Positions 33,740 to 36,156 of a stretch of 36,156 bases of DNA are shown one piece after another. The number at the start of each line of letters is the position of its first letter. The stretch's first letter is position 1. Source of the stretch: Sutcliffiella deserti (GTDB taxonomy: Bacteria; Bacillota; Bacilli; Bacillales; Bacillaceae_I); NCBI RefSeq assembly GCF_020037475.1, contig NZ_JAIQDB010000015.1:1-36156 (forward strand). Direction: 5' to 3'. Position numbers and translations under genes: made by a program. The notes beneath the pieces are model-generated. The model was not told where the DNA came from and did not search any database. It saw only the letters and a program-made list of their open reading frames with translations.

Positions 33740-35041
33740 TTATGCATTACTTTTGCTTATTTCGCTAAATGCATGCTCGACAGCGTCTAACGTCACAGCG
33801 ACGTCCTCTTCTGTATGAGAGATGGTCACGAACCATGCCTCATATTTTGAAGGCGCGAGATTGATTCCTTGATGAAGCATAAGTTTAAAGAACTTTGCAA
33901 ACGTTTCTCCATCCGTATTTTCCGCTTGTTCATAATTGAAGACTCTTTCATCTGTAAAATAAATCGTTAGTGCTCCTTTTAAACGGTTAATGGTAATAGT
34001 GATACCATGTTTTTCGGCACGGGCCAAAATTCCTTCTTCAAGCAGGCTACCTATATAATCCAGGTGTTCATAGACACCCTTTTCTTTTAAGATCTCCAAG
34101 CAGGCAATACCGGAAAGGATGGAAGCTGGGTTACCGGCCATTGTTCCTGCTTGATAGGCAGGTCCAAGAGGTGCAACTTCTTCCATAATATCTTTGCGAC
34201 CACCATAGGCTCCAATCGGTAAACCGCCACCAATAATTTTCCCTAGAGCAGTTAGGTCGGGTGTCACTCCTAACATATCCTGTGCTCCACCGTACATGAA
34301 CCGAAATGCAGTAATCACTTCATCATAAATGACAAGGGCACCAGCTTCATGTGTTAAGTCGTTGATTTGCTGAAGAAAACCTGGCTTAGGCTCCACGATT
34401 CCGAAGTTCCCTACAATTGGCTCAACCAAAACTGCAGCAATTTGGTCGCCCCATTTGTTAAGCGCTTCTTTAAATGGCTCGATATCATTAAATGGAACGG
34501 TAATAACATCTTTTGCTATATTTTTTGGGACCCCAGCGGAATCCGGTGTACCAAGTGTTGCAGGGCCCGAGCCCGCAGCTACTAACACAAGATCAGAATG
34601 ACCATGATAACAGCCGGCAAATTTAATGATTTTATCTCTTCCAGTGTAAGCGCGAGCAACACGGATCGTGGTCATCACAGCTTCTGTTCCAGAGTTTACA
34701 AAACGTACCTTCTCCATTGCAGGCATTGCTTCTTTTAACATTTTGGCAAATTTCACTTCATGTGGAGTTGGTGTCCCATAGAGGACCCCGGTTCTTGCTG
34801 CCCGTTCAATTGCTTCGGTAATATGGGGGTGAGCATGGCCAGTAATAATAGGTCCATAGGCTGCTAAATAATCAATATACTTGTTGCCGTCCACATCCCA
34901 GAAGTAAGCACCTTCTCCCCGTTCCATTACTACAGGCGAGCCTCCGCCTACTGCTTTATAAGAACGGGACGGGCTGTTTACTCCCCCGACTATATGTTTT
35001 TGTGCTTCTTCATGTATTTGTTCTGATTTTGTAAAATTCAT
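33740..35041 (-). CDS. gsaB: Glutamate-1-semialdehyde 2,1-aminomutase 2
   Basis: A 433-aa PLP enzyme converting glutamate-1-semialdehyde to 5-aminolevulinate for haem synthesis. The N-terminal [20 protein letters not shown] is the family hallmark, followed by [50 protein letters not shown] with the PLP-binding Asp, and the lysine block [32 protein letters not shown] is also present. Position by ygaE points to the gsaB paralogue rather than hemL. ATG at 35041 is chosen: AGGAGG lies 10 nt upstream, and the product is close to the B. subtilis length (429 aa). The open frame to 35089 adds 16 unlikely residues. Confidence 0.92.
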   Translation of the reverse strand: MNFTKSEQIHEEAQKHIVGGVNSPSRSYKAVGGGSPVVMERGEGAYFWDVDGNKYIDYLAAYGPIITGHAHPHITEAIERAARTGVLYGTPTPHEVKFAKMLKEAMPAMEKVRFVNSGTEAVMTTIRVARAYTGRDKIIKFAGCYHGHSDLVLVAAGSGPATLGTPDSAGVPKNIAKDVITVPFNDIEPFKEALNKWGDQIAAVLVEPIVGNFGIVEPKPGFLQQINDLTHEAGALVIYDEVITAFRFMYGGAQDMLGVTPDLTALGKIIGGGLPIGAYGGRKDIMEEVAPLGPAYQAGTMAGNPASILSGIACLEILKEKGVYEHLDYIGSLLEEGILARAEKHGITITINRLKGALTIYFTDERVFNYEQAENTDGETFAKFFKLMLHQGINLAPSKYEAWFVTISHTEEDVAVTLDAVEHAFSEISKSNA

Positions 35042-35128
35042 ATGTATGTTTCCTCCTAGGTTATTACTCTTCAGGGTATAGTTTATCACGAAATGTGAAG
35101 GCGAGAAAATGATGGACGTTTACTAATT

Positions 35129-35296
35129 CTGAGAATAGGCAGGTTAGTCTTGAAACTCCCTGTTCCTTTTCGTTCCAGGTGATCGCTTTCCGCGGGGCGG
35201 GGCGGTGCGGGAGCCTCCTCGCCTTTGCCTGTGGGGTCTCCTGTCTACATCGGCCGGACGTTGAAGTTCAATCCACAGGGGGGGAGCACTTTAGAT
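35129..35296 (+). repeat. Repeat family D, copy 1
   Basis: Starts CTGAGAATAGGCAGGTTAGT, then TTGAAACTCCCTGTTCC, GGGGCGGTGCGGGAGCCTCC and GTGGGGTCTCCTGTCTAC. It ends near CCACAGGGGGGGAGCACTTT. It is repeated in the same orientation at 35342-35516. Confidence 0.8.
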
Positions 35297-35341
35297 GTGA
35301 TGAATTCATCTACCTTAATTACATTGAGAAGATAAACTACG

Positions 35342-35516
35342 CTGAGAATGGTAGGTTAGTTTTGAAACTCCCTGTTCCTTTCCGTTCTAGGTGCTCGCTT
35401 TCCGCGGGGCGGTGCAGGAGCCTCCTCGGCTGCGCCTGTGGGGTCTCCTGTCTACCGCTATCGCCCGCAGGAGTCGATCACCTGCCACTTCAATACACAG
35501 GGGGATCACTTTAAAT
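35342..35516 (+). repeat. Repeat family D, copy 2 (tandem)
   Basis: CTGAGAATGGTAGGTTAGT, then the same core as copy 1, with TACCGCTATCGCCCGCAGGA and CACAGGGGGATCACTTTA. Forty-five bp separate it from copy 1. Confidence 0.8.
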
Positions 35517-35631
35517 TTGGGTGTAGGCATCTCCATTCTTCATAGAGTGCAGGCTTTACATTAAGAGCTAACCTGAGTATAGGTATCATTAATATAAAAA
35601 ATATAAAGAACCCCACTTAATCCTAGGCCTA

Positions 35632-35765
35632 CCCAGCTGTGGATCGGAACGAAAGGCGGAGACTCCAGCGGGAGGTAGTGCTTAGGGAAGACCCCGCAGG
35701 CGTTAGCCGAGGAGGCTTCCCAAGCACCCCGCGGACGCGAAGCCTTTCGTGGAGAGAAACAGCGG
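35632..35765 (-). repeat. Repeat family D-like, inverted copy 3
   Basis: It runs CCCAGCTGTGGATCGGAACG to CCTTTCGTGGAGAGAAACAG. It is near-identical to 35872-36008 and related in reverse to copies 1 and 2 (GGAGGCTTCCCAAGCACCCC against GGGGCGGTGC...GGAGCCTCC). Nested inverted arms ACGAAAGGC/GCCTTTCGT would fold into a long hairpin. Confidence 0.8.
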
Positions 35766-35871
35766 TCTAAAGCACAAACCTCTATCCTAGGTAGAGTATT
35801 CCACTTAAAAAAAATAGAGACGTTCCTAATTCTCAAAAATCATTAAAGAGCGCACATTTATTATTAAAGTT

Positions 35872-36008
35872 CCCAGCTGTGGATCGGAACGAAAGGCGGA
35901 GACTCCTGCGGGAGATAGTGCTTTGGGAAGACCCCACAGGCTGCACTGCAGCCGAGGAGGCTTCCCAAGCACCCCGCGGACGCGAAGCCTTTCGTGGAGA
36001 GTAACAGC
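35872..36008 (-). repeat. Repeat family D-like, inverted copy 4
   Basis: It has the same ends as copy 3 (AGCTGT and ACAGCT), the same inner ACGAAAGGC/GCCTTTCGT arms, and an inner GTGCTTTGGGAAG/CTTCCCAAGCAC stem. No coding capacity is seen. The rest of 35042-36156 holds no gene. Confidence 0.8.
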
Positions 36009-36156
36009 TTTCTATAGCTGAACCCTAAAATATTACAACAATCTTAAGAGGAACCTTTAGTTCATATTTTTAATAGAAAAAGTTTCAAATGGTAATGTTT
36101 CATGATTGAGAGATTCTGTGCTTTTGTATAGACTATTCTTTATGGTTTATTTTTGA

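Noticed and set aside
35179..35836. Cys- and Arg-rich ORFs in the right-hand repeats
   Set aside because: They are GC-rich repeat DNA; the copies change frame relative to one another and have no ribosome sites.
35129..36008. CRISPR array
   Set aside because: The repeated units are long, few, GC-rich and in mixed orientation, without short regular spacers.

Overview
This window comes from a low-GC, spore-forming Firmicute of the Bacillaceae. It carries the spore proteins SspK (minor SASP) and SspE (gamma-type SASP), plus a run of genes in the same relative order as the Bacillus subtilis yfh/yga region: yfhD, yfhE, yfhF, recX, yfhH, sspK, yfhJ, yfhP, mutY (yfhQ), yfhS, fabL, sspE, ygaB, ygaC (ntdP), ygaD, ygaE, gsaB. 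The species cannot be fixed from the sequence alone. Genes absent from that B. subtilis order are inserted throughout: an amidohydrolase, a GNAT acetyltransferase, an SDR, a lactate permease and a very large glutamate synthase subunit.

Left part (1-5.6 kb). Two degraded gene ends are followed by a minus-strand unit made of a sigma-A promoter, a yybP-ykoY (Mn2+) riboswitch with intrinsic terminator, a putative 43-residue membrane protein and a half-length Spo0M-like protein. A soluble sporulation-type histidine kinase, a small acidic protein, and a T-box leader driving an NhaC-family transporter follow on the plus strand.

5.6-12.6 kb. A secreted LVIVD-repeat beta-propeller protein and gluconokinase lie on the minus strand. 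Next comes a 1.1-kb gene-free stretch with degenerate tandem repeats, a dense cluster of DnaA boxes and three Rex-type operators in front of a DoxX-family membrane protein. An RDD membrane protein, YfhD, YfhE and a GNAT enzyme with an elaborate hairpin-rich leader follow.

12.7-19.7 kb. Amidohydrolase and yfhF are probably an operon. recX is convergent with an SDR gene and overlaps it by 4 bp. Then come lctP, yfhH, sspK and yfhJ.

19.7-27.6 kb. yfhP, an unrecognised 105-aa gene, mutY, yfhS, fabL, sspE, ygaB, ntdP and the ABC exporter ygaD.

27.6-36.2 kb. The aromatic acid exporter-like ygaE, a lone gltB-type glutamate synthase with its own promoter and a CcpA-type cre site, and gsaB. The last 1.1 kb is filled by four GC-rich palindromic repeats.

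Several families of short interspersed repeats (here called A to E) are scattered through the window. At least five copies sit just upstream of a ribosome binding site (nhaC, the 105-aa gene, ygaD, lctP, yfhS), so they separate promoters from reading frames or join the 5' UTR. Most intergenic boundaries otherwise carry clear intrinsic terminators, many usable in both directions.
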